Below the pieces are notes generated by a model that had not been told where the DNA came from, searched no databases, and saw nothing but the letters and a program-made list of their open reading frames with translations. From positions 2,629,501 through 2,693,500 of the forward strand of contig CP157796.1 of the NCBI GenBank assembly GCA_040112665.1: DNA of 64,000 nucleotides. The letters run 5' to 3'. The translations under genes were made by a program, and so were the position numbers. Numbering within the stretch: the first letter of the stretch is position 1; each line of letters starts with the position of its first letter. The stretch comes from Oceanicaulis sp. (GTDB lineage Bacteria > Pseudomonadota > Alphaproteobacteria > Caulobacterales > Maricaulaceae). Positions 22,484-31,712 of this stretch are shown one piece after another.

Positions 22484-24744
22484 GCGGTCTCCGCTGGGGT
22501 CTGGTCGTCCTCGGGCGCGGTGTCGTCGACCGAAAAGCGGGCGCGCTCGACGCTCACCACGCGATCGGACGTCTTCAGCGAGGAGATGATGTTGGACAGG
22601 TGGCGCGCGTCGAACACCTCGACGTCGAAGGCCATGGCGAAGAAGTCGCGCGTGCGTTCGAGCGTCTTCACATCGGAAATATTGCCGCCCGCCTCGCCCA
22701 CGGCGCTGGCGAGTTCGGCGAGCACGCCGGGTTCGTTGCGCACCGTGGCGTGAATGCGGCCGACCGACACGGCGTTATGGTTCGCTTCGGGCGTCCATTT
22801 CAGGTCGATCCAGTTCGACAGCTCCTCGTCGTCGTCGAAGCGCGCCAGGCGCTCGCAGTCGATGACGTGAACCTCGACGCCGCGCCCGGGGCGCACCACG
22901 CCCACGATCCGGTCGCCCGGCATGGGCGAGCAGCAGCCCGCGAAGTGAAGGCTCACCCCCGGGGTCAGGCCGCGGCCGTGCACGTAAAGCTCGCCGCTGG
23001 TGTCGGAGATGCGCTCCTTGTCCTGGGGCCGCCGGCCGCGCATCTCGCGATAGCCCGGATAGACCGCTTCAAGCAGCTCGGCGGACCGGATCCGGCCCCG
23101 GCCGAGCGCATGGTAGAGGTCCTCGACGCCCTCCAGTTCGAGGCGCTTGAGCGCGTCGCCAAGCCCCGCCTCGCGGAAAACCTTGCCCTCGCGCAGGAAG
23201 GCGTGCTCTGCGATGACCTTGCCGATGCGGATGAATTCCTCGGTTTCAGACGAGCGGATCAGCTTGCGGATCGCCGCCCGCGCCCGGCCGGTGATCACCA
23301 GATCCTCCCAGCCCGCCGGGGGCTGGCGCACCCCGCCCTTGATGATCTCGACCATGTCGCCGTTATTCAGGCGCGTGCGCAGCGGCCGCTCGCGGCCGTT
23401 GATCTTCGCGCCGATCGTGGCGTGGCCGAGCTCGGTATGGACCGCATAAGCGAAATCGAGCGGGGTCGCCCCGCCGGGCAGCGCGATCAGCTCGCCCTTC
23501 GGCGTGAAGCAGTAGACCTCGTTGGCGAACATTTCGAGCTTGGCGTGCTCGAGGAATTCTTCCGGATCCCCGCCCTGTTCGAGAATCTCCACGAACGGCC
23601 GCAGCCGCTCCAGCGGATCGCCGCCCGCTTCACGCGCGGCTTTAGGATCGTACTGGTATCCACCTGATTTGTAACGCCAGTGCGCCGCCACGCCTGTCTC
23701 CGCGACCAGCTCCATCGCTTCGGTGCGGATCTGCAGCTCGACCCGGATATTGCCCGGCCCGATAATGGTGGTGTGAAGGCTGCGATACGAGTTCGGCTTG
23801 GGCGTCGAGATATAATCGCGGAAACGTTCGGGCACGCAGCGCCAGGTCTGATGCACCACGCCGAGCGCGCGGTAGCAGTCGTTCGGATCGTCCACCAGAA
23901 TACGGAAGGCGTAGATGTCGGCGATCTCGTCGAAGCTGACGCCCTTTTTCTCGAGCTTGCGCCAGATCGAATAGGGCCGCTTCTCACGGCCGAAGACCCG
24001 GCAGTCGATCCCTGCGTCCGTCAGGCGTTCGGAGAGGCTGGAGGAGACCTGGCTCACGGCGTTCGCGCGCTGGATCCGCATCTCGGCGAGGCGGCGCGTG
24101 ATGGACTCGTAGGCCGCCTCGTTCATGTTGCGGAAGGCGAGGTCTTCAAGCTCGACGCAGACCCGGTTCACGCCGATCCGGCGCGCGAGCGGGGCGTAGA
24201 TGTCCAGCGTCTCGCGCGCGATCCGCTCGCGCTTTTCAGGCTTTGGCACGAAATGCAGCGTGCGCATGTTGTGCAGCCGGTCGCACAGCTTCACCAGCAG
24301 GACGCGGACGTCCCGGGTGATCGCGACGACCAGCTTCTGAAGGTTCTCCGCCTGCTTGGTGCGCTTGGAGTTGAGCTGCATTTGGCCGAGCTTAGTCACC
24401 CCGTCGACCAGCTGGGCGACGTCCTCGCCGAACAGATCCTCGATGTCCTGAAGCGTGGCCGGAGTGTCTTCGACCGTGTCGTGCAGCAGCCCCGTGCAGA
24501 TCGTCGCCGCATCGAGCCTGAGCTCGGCGAGCAGCATCGCCACCTCGACCGTGTGCCCGTAATACGGCGCGCCAGAATGCCGGGTCTGGCCTTCGTGGGA
24601 GGAGCGGGAGAACTCGTAGGCGCGCCGCAAAAGGTCGGCGTCGACCTGCGGGTGGTAGGACTGGACGCGCGCGACCAGATCCTCGGCGCTCGGTATGGCG
24701 TCGGCGGGAAGCGTGGGCGCGGACGGGGTCGCCAGCGCGCTCAC
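22480..24744 (-). CDS. rsh: Bifunctional (p)ppGpp synthetase/hydrolase (Rsh, SpoT/RelA family)
   Basis: 754 residues. In order: an HD hydrolase domain (residues ~50-200) with intact [10 protein letters not shown] and [10 protein letters not shown]; the synthetase domain (~250-360) with [11 protein letters not shown] and [19 protein letters not shown]; a TGS domain ([29 protein letters not shown]); a zinc-finger/CC region ([14 protein letters not shown]); and a C-terminal ACT domain. Both catalytic centres look complete, so it is likely the single alphaproteobacterial Rsh enzyme. It sits 3 nt after rpoZ and overlaps pyrE by 4 nt. Confidence 0.95.
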   Translation of the reverse strand: MSALATPSAPTLPADAIPSAEDLVARVQSYHPQVDADLLRRAYEFSRSSHEGQTRHSGAPYYGHTVEVAMLLAELRLDAATICTGLLHDTVEDTPATLQDIEDLFGEDVAQLVDGVTKLGQMQLNSKRTKQAENLQKLVVAITRDVRVLLVKLCDRLHNMRTLHFVPKPEKRERIARETLDIYAPLARRIGVNRVCVELEDLAFRNMNEAAYESITRRLAEMRIQRANAVSQVSSSLSERLTDAGIDCRVFGREKRPYSIWRKLEKKGVSFDEIADIYAFRILVDDPNDCYRALGVVHQTWRCVPERFRDYISTPKPNSYRSLHTTIIGPGNIRVELQIRTEAMELVAETGVAAHWRYKSGGYQYDPKAAREAGGDPLERLRPFVEILEQGGDPEEFLEHAKLEMFANEVYCFTPKGELIALPGGATPLDFAYAVHTELGHATIGAKINGRERPLRTRLNNGDMVEIIKGGVRQPPAGWEDLVITGRARAAIRKLIRSSETEEFIRIGKVIAEHAFLREGKVFREAGLGDALKRLELEGVEDLYHALGRGRIRSAELLEAVYPGYREMRGRRPQDKERISDTSGELYVHGRGLTPGVSLHFAGCCSPMPGDRIVGVVRPGRGVEVHVIDCERLARFDDDEELSNWIDLKWTPEANHNAVSVGRIHATVRNEPGVLAELASAVGEAGGNISDVKTLERTRDFFAMAFDVEVFDARHLSNIISSLKTSDRVVSVERARFSVDDTAPEDDQTPAETA

Positions 24745-24747
24745 GGC

Positions 24748-25119
24748 TTAGAGGCGGCCGTCGGCCGGCCCGTCGCGGTCGGACTGAAGCGCCTTGAGCA
24801 TGGCGGCTTCGTCCATTTCCGGCTGCGGCAGCGCGGGGCGCTCCTCGGCCTTCTGCTCGCCGCGGCCGTCGCGATCCTCGTCCTCGTCGGAGGGGATGAC
24901 GCGCTGAAGGCCGGAGACCAGGCTTTCGCCGAGGGCGTCCAGATCGAGCTTGTCCTCGGCGATCTCGCGCAGCGCCACGACCGGGTTCTTGTCGTTGTCG
25001 CGATCAAGAAGCAGGGACGCGCCGGCGGAAATGTTCCGCGCGCGATGGGCCGCCAGCAGAACCAGCTGGAAGCGGTTGTCGACCTTCTCGATGCAGTCTT
25101 CGACAGTGACGCGGGCCAT
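24748..25119 (-). CDS. rpoZ: RNA polymerase omega subunit
   Basis: 123 residues. The N-terminal [30 protein letters not shown] is the omega signature, and the [20 protein letters not shown] segment follows. The acidic C-terminal tail is longer than in E. coli, as in other alphaproteobacteria. Omega stabilises beta-prime and in E. coli forms a ppGpp site, which fits its position 3 nt upstream of rsh. It is the first gene of the nine-gene minus-strand cluster; its promoter should lie in 25120-25164, between it and the end of folK. Confidence 0.93.
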   Translation of the reverse strand: MARVTVEDCIEKVDNRFQLVLLAAHRARNISAGASLLLDRDNDKNPVVALREIAEDKLDLDALGESLVSGLQRVIPSDEDEDRDGRGEQKAEERPALPQPEMDEAAMLKALQSDRDGPADGRL

Positions 25120-25164
25120 GAGGGGGAGCGCTCCTTTGGAAACGTCGTAAACCTTGCAAGTAGC

Positions 25165-25755
25165 CTAGGCGCGCGGCCGCTTCAAGTGCTGCGGCGCAGC
25201 GCAAAAAACACCGCCCGCCGGGCGGCATGCGCCCCGGTCGGCCTGCGGCGTCGCCGCGATCAGCTTTTGCAGGCTAGCACCGCTCGCCGGATCGCGCCAG
25301 TTCGGCGCAATGTCTCGAAGGGGCAAAAGCACGAAGACCCGGCTCGCCGCACGCGGATGGGGCAAAGCCAGACCGCCCTCGCCCGCCGGCGTCTGCACAA
25401 GGCCGCGATAGTCGATCAGGTCGAGATCGAGCGTCCGCGGCGCGTTGCGCCGGCCGCGCACACGGCCGAAGCGGGACTCCGTCTCATGCAGCAGCGCCAT
25501 CAGCGCCTCGGGGCCGAGATCGGTCTGCACTTCCGCGCAGGCGTTCACGAACGGCGGATCGGTCGGATCGGGCCAGGCCGGGGTGCGCCAGGGCCGTGAG
25601 CAGGCGATCGCGGAAACGCCTGCAGCGCCAAGGAAACCCATTGCATGATTAAGGTTTTCAAGGGGCCCCGCCCCCCGGTATGCTTGGTTCGCTCCGAGCG
25701 CGATGTAAATGCGTCCCTGAGCGTGATTTGAAGCCGCGTTTCGACTGAAAGGCAT
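25165..25755 (-). CDS. folK: 2-amino-4-hydroxy-6-hydroxymethyldihydropteridine pyrophosphokinase
   Basis: 196 residues. The RIYIALGANQAYRGAGPLENL start of the HPPK domain and the signature RRNAPRTLDLDLIDYRG (Mg/ATP binding) are clear. FolK transfers pyrophosphate to the pterin in folate synthesis. No folP or folB is adjacent. The ATG at 25755 faces the ATG of the NYN gene at 25761 with 5 nt between them, and there is no better start inside the conserved region. Each gene's Shine-Dalgarno therefore lies within the other's first codons. Confidence 0.9.
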   Translation of the reverse strand: MPFSRNAASNHAQGRIYIALGANQAYRGAGPLENLNHAMGFLGAAGVSAIACSRPWRTPAWPDPTDPPFVNACAEVQTDLGPEALMALLHETESRFGRVRGRRNAPRTLDLDLIDYRGLVQTPAGEGGLALPHPRAASRVFVLLPLRDIAPNWRDPASGASLQKLIAATPQADRGACRPAGGVFCAAPQHLKRPRA

Positions 25756-25760
25756 AACGT

Positions 25761-26321
25761 ATGACCTTCTACCCCGCCGAGCGCCTCGGCCTGTTCATCG
25801 ACGGCGCAAACCTCTACTCCGCCGCCAAGGCGCTCGATTTCGACATCGACTACAAAAAGCTGCTCGAGGAATTCCGCAAGCGCGGCCGGCTCGTGCGGGC
25901 GAACTACTACACCGCGCTGATCGAAAGCGAGGAATACACGCCGATCCGGCCGCTGATCGACTGGCTGGACTATAACGGTTTCAAGGTCGTCACCAAGGCG
26001 GCCAAGGAGTATTCCGACGACACCGGCCGGCGCCGCATCAAGGGCGACATGGACGTCGAGCTGGCCGTCGACGTGCTCGAGGCGGCCTCCTATCTCGACC
26101 ATATCGTGCTGTTCTCCGGCGACGGCGATTTCCGCAAGGTCGTCGAGGCGGTCCAGCGCAAGGGCGCGCGGGTCTCCGTCGTCTCCACGCTGAAATCCTC
26201 GCCGCCCATGGCCAGCGACGATCTGCGCCGTCAGGCGGACGCGTTCATCGAACTCGCCGAGCTTGGCAAGCTGGTCGGGCGCGAGCGCCGGCAGCGCGAT
26301 TACGACGACGATGAAGACTGA
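25761..26321 (+). CDS. NYN domain protein (LabA/DUF88 family)
   Basis: 186 residues. The PIN-like NYN fold has acidic residues at the expected places: GLFIDGANLYSAAK (first Asp), KGDMDVELAVDVLEA (second) and VLFSGDGDFRKVV (third). NYN proteins are metal-dependent RNases or nucleases; LabA-type members are widespread and mostly uncharacterised. An acidic C-terminal tail (RRQRDYDDDED) follows. The ATG at 25761 has AAAGG 8 nt upstream. The last 11 nt overlap the start of the uracil-DNA glycosylase gene. Confidence 0.85.
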   Translation: MTFYPAERLGLFIDGANLYSAAKALDFDIDYKKLLEEFRKRGRLVRANYYTALIESEEYTPIRPLIDWLDYNGFKVVTKAAKEYSDDTGRRRIKGDMDVELAVDVLEAASYLDHIVLFSGDGDFRKVVEAVQRKGARVSVVSTLKSSPPMASDDLRRQADAFIELAELGKLVGRERRQRDYDDDED

Positions 26322-26976
26322 GGCTGCGGCAGTCGCCGAACCGCCGCGCGACTGCCCGCTCTGCCCGCGCCTGGTGGACTTCCGCAAGGAGAACCGCAGC
26401 GCGCATCCGGACTGGTGGAACGGTCCGGCCCCGAGCTTCGGGTCCGACGGCGCGCGCCTGCTCGTCGTCGGGCTCGCGCCGGGCTTGCGCGGGGCGAACC
26501 GCACCGGCCGGCCCTTCACCGGGGACTGGGCGGGCGATCTTCTTTACCCCACGCTTGCGAAGTACGGCTTCTCCGAAGGCCGGTTCGATCCGGACGGCGA
26601 GGACGATCTGCGCCTTGTCGAGGCGATGATCACCAACGCGGTCCGGTGCGTACCGCCGCAGAACAAGCCGACGGGCCCCGAGTGCAACACCTGCCGGCCC
26701 TTCCTGACCGCTCGGATCGAACAGCTGCCCCGGCTCGAGGTGGTGATCGCGCTGGGCGGGGTCGCCCATCAGAACACCCTGAGAGCGCTCGGCTACAGGC
26801 AGAGCACTTTCAAATTCGCCCACGGCGCGGCGCATGAGATCGACGGCCCGAACGGCCCGCTCACGCTTCTGAACAGCTACCACTGCTCACGCTACAACAC
26901 GAACACCGGCCGGCTGACCGAGGCGATGTTCCATGACGTGTTCGCGCGCGCCCGCAGCCTGCTGGACGCGGCCTAA
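26311..26976 (+). CDS. Uracil-DNA glycosylase, family 5 (UdgB-like)
   Basis: 221 residues from the ATG at 26311, which is inside the NYN gene. Motif A GLAPGLRGANRTGRPFTGD and motif B NSYHCSRYNT fit family 5 (UDGb). Four cysteines for a 4Fe-4S cluster are present: CPLC near the N-terminus, then ECNTC near residues 120-125. This family removes uracil, hypoxanthine and other deaminated bases from DNA. Family 4 is the nearest alternative, but the GANRTGRPF stretch supports family 5. The stop overlaps the mfd stop by 4 nt on the opposite strand. Confidence 0.85.
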   Translation: MKTEAAAVAEPPRDCPLCPRLVDFRKENRSAHPDWWNGPAPSFGSDGARLLVVGLAPGLRGANRTGRPFTGDWAGDLLYPTLAKYGFSEGRFDPDGEDDLRLVEAMITNAVRCVPPQNKPTGPECNTCRPFLTARIEQLPRLEVVIALGGVAHQNTLRALGYRQSTFKFAHGAAHEIDGPNGPLTLLNSYHCSRYNTNTGRLTEAMFHDVFARARSLLDAA

Positions 26977-29900
26977 GCGGCCTCTTTCGAGCGCCGCGCG
27001 GCGTCGGCGACCGGGGCGAGCAGGCGCTGCACGCCTTTGAGCCGGTCCTCGACGCTGGGGAACTCGCCCTTCAGCACCAGCGTGTTGTCGGGCCGGATCT
27101 TGTAGTCCTCAGGCCGTCTCGCCATGAGCTTGACGAGTTCGGCCGGGTCCTCGAAGGCGTGATCGCGGAAGGTCGCGACCGCGCCCTTGGGTCCGGCGTC
27201 GAGCTTGGCCACGCCCGCGCGCTTGCACAGCGCCTTGATGGCGACGACCTGCATCAGGCTTTCGACTTCCTCGGGCAGCGGACCGAACCGGTCGATCAGC
27301 TCGGCGGCGAACGCCTCGCGCTCGGTTTTGGTCTCGAGCCCCGAGAGCCGGCGATAGAGCGCCATGCGCACGTCGAGATCGGGCACGTATTCGTCGGGGA
27401 TCAGCACGGCGGCGCCGATATTGATCTGCGGCGACCAGTCCCGGCTGTCTTCGGGGTCCGCCCCTTGAAGGCTGGCGACGGCCTCTTCCAGCATGGACTG
27501 GTAGAGCTCGACGCCCACGTCCTTGATGTGGCCCGACTGCTCCTCGCCCAGAAGATTGCCCCCGCCCCTGAGATCGAGATCGTGGCTCGCCAGGGTGAAG
27601 CCGGCGCCTAGGCTGTCGAGCGATTGCAGCACCTTCAGACGCTTGTCGGCGCCTTCGGTCAGCTTCTGGTTCGCAGGCGTGGTGAGATAGGCGTAGGCGC
27701 GGGCTTTCGAGCGCCCCACCCGGCCGCGCAGCTGGTAGAGCTGGGCCAGGCCGAACCGGTCGGCGCGATGGACGACCAGCGTGTTGGCGGTGGGGATGTC
27801 GATGCCGGACTCCACAATCGTCGTGGACAGAAGCACGTCGTAGCGGCCCTCGTAAAAGGCGGTCATGATGTCTTCGAGCTGGCTCGCCGCCATCTGCCCG
27901 TGCGCCTGAACGAAGCTCACCTCCGGTGTCTGCTCGCGCAGGAATTCCGCGGCTTCTTCAAGATCGGCGATGCGCGGCACCACGAAGAAGCTCTGCCCGC
28001 CCCGATAGCGCTCGCGTAATAGCGCCTCGCGCACGGTCACCGCATCGAACGGGGTGACGTAGGTGCGCACCGCCAGGCGATCGACGGGCGGCGTGGCGAT
28101 GATGGAGAGATCGCGGATCCCGCTCATGGCCAGCTGCAGCGTGCGCGGGATCGGCGTTGCGGTGAGCGTCAGCACGTGCACGTCCGAACGCAGCTCTTTC
28201 AGGCGCTCCTTGTGCTTGACCCCGAAATGCTGCTCCTCGTCGACGACCAGAAGGCCCAGACGGTCGAACTTCACCGTCTTGGCGAGCAGCGCGTGCGTGC
28301 CCACCACGATGTCGCAATCGCCGCTCTCGAGTTCCTTGCGGGTGGCGGTCGCTTCTTTCTGCCCGACGAGCCGGGACAGCTGGCGGATCTTCACCGGCCA
28401 GCCGCGGAAGCGTTCGCAGAAGGTGTTGTAGTGCTGGCGCGCTAGCAGCGTGGTCGGCGCGACCACCGCCACCTGCCGGCCGCTGAGCGCGGTGATGAAG
28501 GCCGCCCGCAGCGCCACCTCGGTCTTGCCGAATCCCACATCGCCGCAGATCAGCCGGTCCATGGGACGGCCCCGCTGCAGGTCGGCGAACACGTCCTCGA
28601 TCGCGTTGAGCTGGTCGTCGGTTTCCGCATACGGAAAACGCGCCGCGAACTCGTCATAGAGCCCGCTGGGCGGCTCGATCACTTCGGCGTCCCGGGCGTT
28701 GCGCTGGGCGGCGATCTTGATGAGCTGGTCGGCCATGTCGCGCAGGCGCTTCTTCGCCTTGGCCTTGCGCGCCTGCCAGGCCGCCCCGCCGAGCTTGTCG
28801 AGCTGAGCGGTCTCGCTGTCCTGCCCGTAGCGGCTCAGAAGCTCGATATTCTCGACCGGAAGGTAGAGCCTGGACTGGCCGGCGTATTCGAGCTCCAGAC
28901 AGTCATGCGGCGCTTCCCCGACGGTCAGGGTCTTCAGGCCCAGATACCGGCCCAGCCCGTGATCGGCGTGCACGACCAGATCGCCGGTCGACAGCGCGCC
29001 GGCTTCGGCGATGACGTCTGAGGATTTCTTGCGCTTTCTGGGCCGGGCCAGCCGGTCGCCGAGCACGTCCTGTTCGCTGATCACCGCGAGGGATTCGGTT
29101 TCAAACCCGCGTTCGAGGGGCAGCACGATCCGGCCGACGACCTTCTTGTCGAGCGCGGCCGCCGCGCTCCAGTCCTCGGCAGGCTTGATCGGCGACAGTC
29201 CGTGTTCGGACAGAACGCTGGCCAGCCGGTCGGACGCGCCCTCGGTCCAGCTGGCGAACAGCACGTGCTTGCCCGCCTTCCTGAGGCTGACCGCATGTTT
29301 GGCCGCCACGTCGAAGACGTTCTGGTCGGCCTGGCGTTCGGCCGCGAAAGTCCGTCCCTGCTTGCCGCCGAGATCGACCGCGCCGGGGCCGGCCTCCTGA
29401 AAGGCGGTGAAGCGGCGCGCAGGCCGGGCCTCGATCGCCGCGTCCCAGGCTTCTTCGGTCAGGTAGGTCGCTTCGGGTTCGATCGCCCGGTAGGCCGGCG
29501 CGCCCATCGCGCCAGCGCCCTGTTTCTGGGCGTCCTTGCGGGCGGCGTAATAGTCCCGGATCTGTTCGAGCCGTTCTGCGCGCGCGTCGCGCACCAGCGG
29601 GTCGAGGCCGATGAGCGCGTCCTCGCCGACATAATCGAACACGGTGTCCAGCCGCTCGTGAAACAGGGCGAGCCAGTGTTCCGCACCGTTGGGCCGCGCG
29701 CCGGCGCTGACGCTGTCATAGATCGGATCGCCCTGCCCGGCCGCGCCGAAGCGCTTGATGAACCCTGAGCGAAAGCGCGAGATCGAGGCGGCGTCCAGAA
29801 CGATCTCGCTGACCGGGGTGAAGGCGGCCTCCTTGAGCTGCCGTGTCGTGCGCTGGGTTTCGGGATCGAAGGCGCGGACCGTCTCCAGCGTGTCGCCGAA

Positions 29901-30455
29901 GAAATCGAGCCGGACCGGCTCCTCGGCGTCGGCGGGGAAGACGTCCACCACCCCGCCCCGGATCGCGTAGTCGCCGCGCTCGGTCACCGTGCCGGTGCGC
30001 GCATAGCCGTTCGCGGCGAGGTGGGTTTTCAGATCCTCGATATCGAGCGTGCCGCCGGGCGTGGCGCGCAAGCCCCCGCCCGCCATCGCCTCTTTCGGCG
30101 CGCAACGCTGCAGCACCGAATTCACCGTAGTCACGACGATCAGCGGCGCCTCGCCTGAATAGCTCGCGAGCCTGTGCAGGCCGCCCGCCCGGCGCGCCGC
30201 GGTGCGCGGGCTGGGGCTGATCCGGTCATAGGGCTGGCAATCCCAGGCCGACAGGCGCAGCCGCGCGATCTCAGGCGCGAAGAAGGCGCAGGCGCTCTCG
30301 AACGCACGGGCGCGCGCCTCGTCCGACGCGACGAACATCGCGATCCCGCCGCGTGTACGCACGAGGTCTGTGAAGATCAGCGCGTCATACCCGTCCGGCG
30401 CCCCGCACACGGTCAGGGTCTCAGGGCTGCGGGCGAGCTTTTCGAGTTCGTTCAC
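26973..30455 (-). CDS. mfd: Transcription-repair coupling factor Mfd
   Basis: 1160 residues from the GTG at 30455, which has GAGGA 7-8 nt upstream. The N-terminal UvrB-like region (WDCQPYDRISP) and the RNA-polymerase interaction domain (TGDLVVHADHGLGRYLGL) are followed by the translocase motifs GDVGFGKTEVALRAAF (Walker A), VDEEQHFGVKHKERLK (DEEQ box), TLTATPIPRTL and QLRGRVGRS, then the C-terminal TRCF domain. Mfd displaces stalled RNA polymerase and recruits UvrA. The frame stays open 170 nt further upstream, but that part has no conserved sequence and lies in a repeat-rich gap. Confidence 0.94.
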   Translation of the reverse strand: MNELEKLARSPETLTVCGAPDGYDALIFTDLVRTRGGIAMFVASDEARARAFESACAFFAPEIARLRLSAWDCQPYDRISPSPRTAARRAGGLHRLASYSGEAPLIVVTTVNSVLQRCAPKEAMAGGGLRATPGGTLDIEDLKTHLAANGYARTGTVTERGDYAIRGGVVDVFPADAEEPVRLDFFGDTLETVRAFDPETQRTTRQLKEAAFTPVSEIVLDAASISRFRSGFIKRFGAAGQGDPIYDSVSAGARPNGAEHWLALFHERLDTVFDYVGEDALIGLDPLVRDARAERLEQIRDYYAARKDAQKQGAGAMGAPAYRAIEPEATYLTEEAWDAAIEARPARRFTAFQEAGPGAVDLGGKQGRTFAAERQADQNVFDVAAKHAVSLRKAGKHVLFASWTEGASDRLASVLSEHGLSPIKPAEDWSAAAALDKKVVGRIVLPLERGFETESLAVISEQDVLGDRLARPRKRKKSSDVIAEAGALSTGDLVVHADHGLGRYLGLKTLTVGEAPHDCLELEYAGQSRLYLPVENIELLSRYGQDSETAQLDKLGGAAWQARKAKAKKRLRDMADQLIKIAAQRNARDAEVIEPPSGLYDEFAARFPYAETDDQLNAIEDVFADLQRGRPMDRLICGDVGFGKTEVALRAAFITALSGRQVAVVAPTTLLARQHYNTFCERFRGWPVKIRQLSRLVGQKEATATRKELESGDCDIVVGTHALLAKTVKFDRLGLLVVDEEQHFGVKHKERLKELRSDVHVLTLTATPIPRTLQLAMSGIRDLSIIATPPVDRLAVRTYVTPFDAVTVREALLRERYRGGQSFFVVPRIADLEEAAEFLREQTPEVSFVQAHGQMAASQLEDIMTAFYEGRYDVLLSTTIVESGIDIPTANTLVVHRADRFGLAQLYQLRGRVGRSKARAYAYLTTPANQKLTEGADKRLKVLQSLDSLGAGFTLASHDLDLRGGGNLLGEEQSGHIKDVGVELYQSMLEEAVASLQGADPEDSRDWSPQINIGAAVLIPDEYVPDLDVRMALYRRLSGLETKTEREAFAAELIDRFGPLPEEVESLMQVVAIKALCKRAGVAKLDAGPKGAVATFRDHAFEDPAELVKLMARRPEDYKIRPDNTLVLKGEFPSVEDRLKGVQRLLAPVADAARRSKEAA

Positions 30456-30533
30456 GGGCGGGTCCTCAAACGAAAAAGCGCCCGCACGGCGCAGCCGGGC
30501 GGGGTGTGGTGGTGTCGTCACGGGCCGATATGT

Positions 30534-30648
30534 CTCCCCCCGCGAGCGGGGGGAGTGGCCCGAAGGGCCGAGGGGGGCTGCAGCGGCATCAGTGCGCGCC
30601 GCCCCCTCCGTCCGCTTCGCGGACACCTCCCCCGCGAGGCGGGGGAGG
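30534..30648. repeat. Composite intergenic palindromic element, 115 bp
   Basis: Between mfd and sdhE. The left hairpin is CTCCCCCCG/CGGGGGGAG (30534-30555) and the next is GGCCC-GAA-GGGCC (30557-30569). In the right part, GTCCGC-TTC-GCGGAC (30610-30624) is followed by CCTCCCCCGC-GAG-GCGGGGGAGG (30626-30648). The GTCCGCTTCGCGGACACC string recurs exactly in the element at 38587-38731. No coding potential is evident in the element, and a DNA-mobilised (MITE/REP-type) origin is plausible. Confidence 0.7.
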
Positions 30649-30676
30649 ACAACCGCGCGTTATCTCGCCTCGCCGG

Positions 30677-31000
30677 TCAAACCCCCGGCCCGTCGCCTTC
30701 GCTCGCGGCGCGGTCGAAGCGGAAGGCCTTGAGCTGGTCGAGCACCGGACCGTCGTAATTCGCCGGCGTCTCCAGCGTTCCGGAGATCCAGCCGTAGACC
30801 TCGGTGTCCGGCGCGTCCAGCAGCCGCTCGAACTCGTCGATCTCGGCGGCGCTGAGATCATCGAGCCGCGCATCGGCGAACCGGCCCATGATGAGATCGG
30901 CCTCCTTGAACCCCCGCCGCCAGGCGCGGAAGGTCAGCCGCTTCTTGCGGTCCTCGGGGTTCACGGGCGTGTTCGGATCAGTGAAAGGATCGTCGCTCAT
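30677..31000 (-). CDS. sdhE: FAD assembly factor SdhE (succinate dehydrogenase assembly factor 2)
   Basis: 107 residues. The RGxxE motif that contacts SdhA is seen as RRGFKEADLIMGRFAD, and LSAAEIDEFERLLDAPDTEVYGWISG matches the family's helical bundle. SdhE promotes covalent flavinylation of the succinate dehydrogenase flavoprotein in the cytoplasm. It lies upstream of mfd on the same strand with the palindromic element between, and recG is nearby on the other strand. Confidence 0.9.
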   Translation of the reverse strand: MSDDPFTDPNTPVNPEDRKKRLTFRAWRRGFKEADLIMGRFADARLDDLSAAEIDEFERLLDAPDTEVYGWISGTLETPANYDGPVLDQLKAFRFDRAASEGDGPGV

Positions 31001-31063
31001 GGGCCGCGCATATAGCGCGGGGGTCCGGGCGGGTGAAGGGTGAGCGCTGGTCGGCGCAGCCGA

Positions 31064-31088
31064 TCAATCGACCCGGTGGGTCGATTGA
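31064..31088. repeat. 11-bp perfect inverted repeat
   Basis: TCAATCGACCC-GGT-GGGTCGATTGA between the brnA stop and the sdhE start, unrelated to the C-rich repeat family. There is no T-run on either side. It may be a terminator for brnTA or an operator for sdhE; the sequence does not decide. Confidence 0.45.
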
Positions 31089-31136
31089 AAGCAGCGAACG
31101 GGCCGGCAGGCCATGGCAGGCGCTGGTCGCGGGCGC

Positions 31137-31352
31137 CTATTCCAACCGCTCTGCGATCCACATCTTGATGAGCGATTGCCGCGTCACGCCCAGATGGCGC
31201 GCCTGCTTGTCGAGCGCGTCGACCACCCAGGAGGGAAAATCGACGTTCACGCGGCGCGGCGCGTCGTTCGGGCGGCGAGCCGAGGACCAGTCCACGGCGG
31301 CGGACACGTCTTCGCCCGCATCGAAAGCGGCGTCGAAATCTCTAGCCTTCAT
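31137..31352 (-). CDS. brnA: BrnA-like antitoxin (CopG/ribbon-helix-helix)
   Basis: 71 residues. The C-terminal half is a ribbon-helix-helix DNA-binding unit (PRRVNVDFPSWVVDALDKQARHLGVTRQSLIKMWIAERLE), as in BrnA antitoxins that bind BrnT and repress their own operon. The N-terminal ~25 residues (ARDFDAAFDAGEDVSAAVDW) resemble the acidic toxin-contacting arm. Its start overlaps the brnT stop by 11 nt, the usual brnT-brnA order with the toxin first. Confidence 0.85.
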   Translation of the reverse strand: MKARDFDAAFDAGEDVSAAVDWSSARRPNDAPRRVNVDFPSWVVDALDKQARHLGVTRQSLIKMWIAERLE

Positions 31353-31602
31353 AGGCGGCGATCTCCTCCTTGCGTGCGCGCCGGACCGAGATGATCCGGA
31401 TGCTTTCGTTCTGCGGCGTCCAGACCGCAGTCCAGTGTTTCCCGTCGATGAGGCCGATCGAGACGAAGCGCGGCTCGTCGACGGTCCGTGCCGCAGCTTC
31501 AAGGAGCCACGGATCAAGCCAGAGCGCCTGCGCCTGTTCGAAATCGATCCCGTGCTTCTCGCGGTTCGCCTCGCTCTTGGCCGGATCGAAGGAAAATTTC
31601 AT
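31342..31602 (-). CDS. brnT: BrnT-like ribonuclease toxin
   Basis: 86 residues. The FSFDPAKSEANREKHGIDFEQAQALW start is the classic BrnT opening, and RIISVRRARKEEIAAYEG its end. BrnT has a RelE-like fold and cleaves RNA; neutralisation is by BrnA. Key basic residues of the C-terminal RRARK are present, so the toxin looks intact. The pair sits between sdhE and the divergent recG. Confidence 0.88.
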   Translation of the reverse strand: MKFSFDPAKSEANREKHGIDFEQAQALWLDPWLLEAAARTVDEPRFVSIGLIDGKHWTAVWTPQNESIRIISVRRARKEEIAAYEG

Positions 31603-31612
31603 GGAGAGATAG

Positions 31613-31628
31613 AGTATATTTTCTATAC
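31613..31628 (-). promoter_or_regulatory. Candidate brnTA promoter/operator
   Basis: On the minus strand just upstream of brnT, a TATACT-like -10 (complement of 31613-31618) overlaps the inverted repeat GTATA-N5-TATAC (31614-31628). A ribbon-helix-helix antitoxin binding here would block the promoter. This is one of few A+T-rich spots in the region. The -35 is not clear. Confidence 0.4.
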
Positions 31629-31712
31629 CTTTTTGAGAAGGGTGCCTGTGCAGGCCGGGACATTCCGCTGAACGGCTTCCCCTCCCCGCCCCGCGCGACC
31701 AAACTCGCGCCC

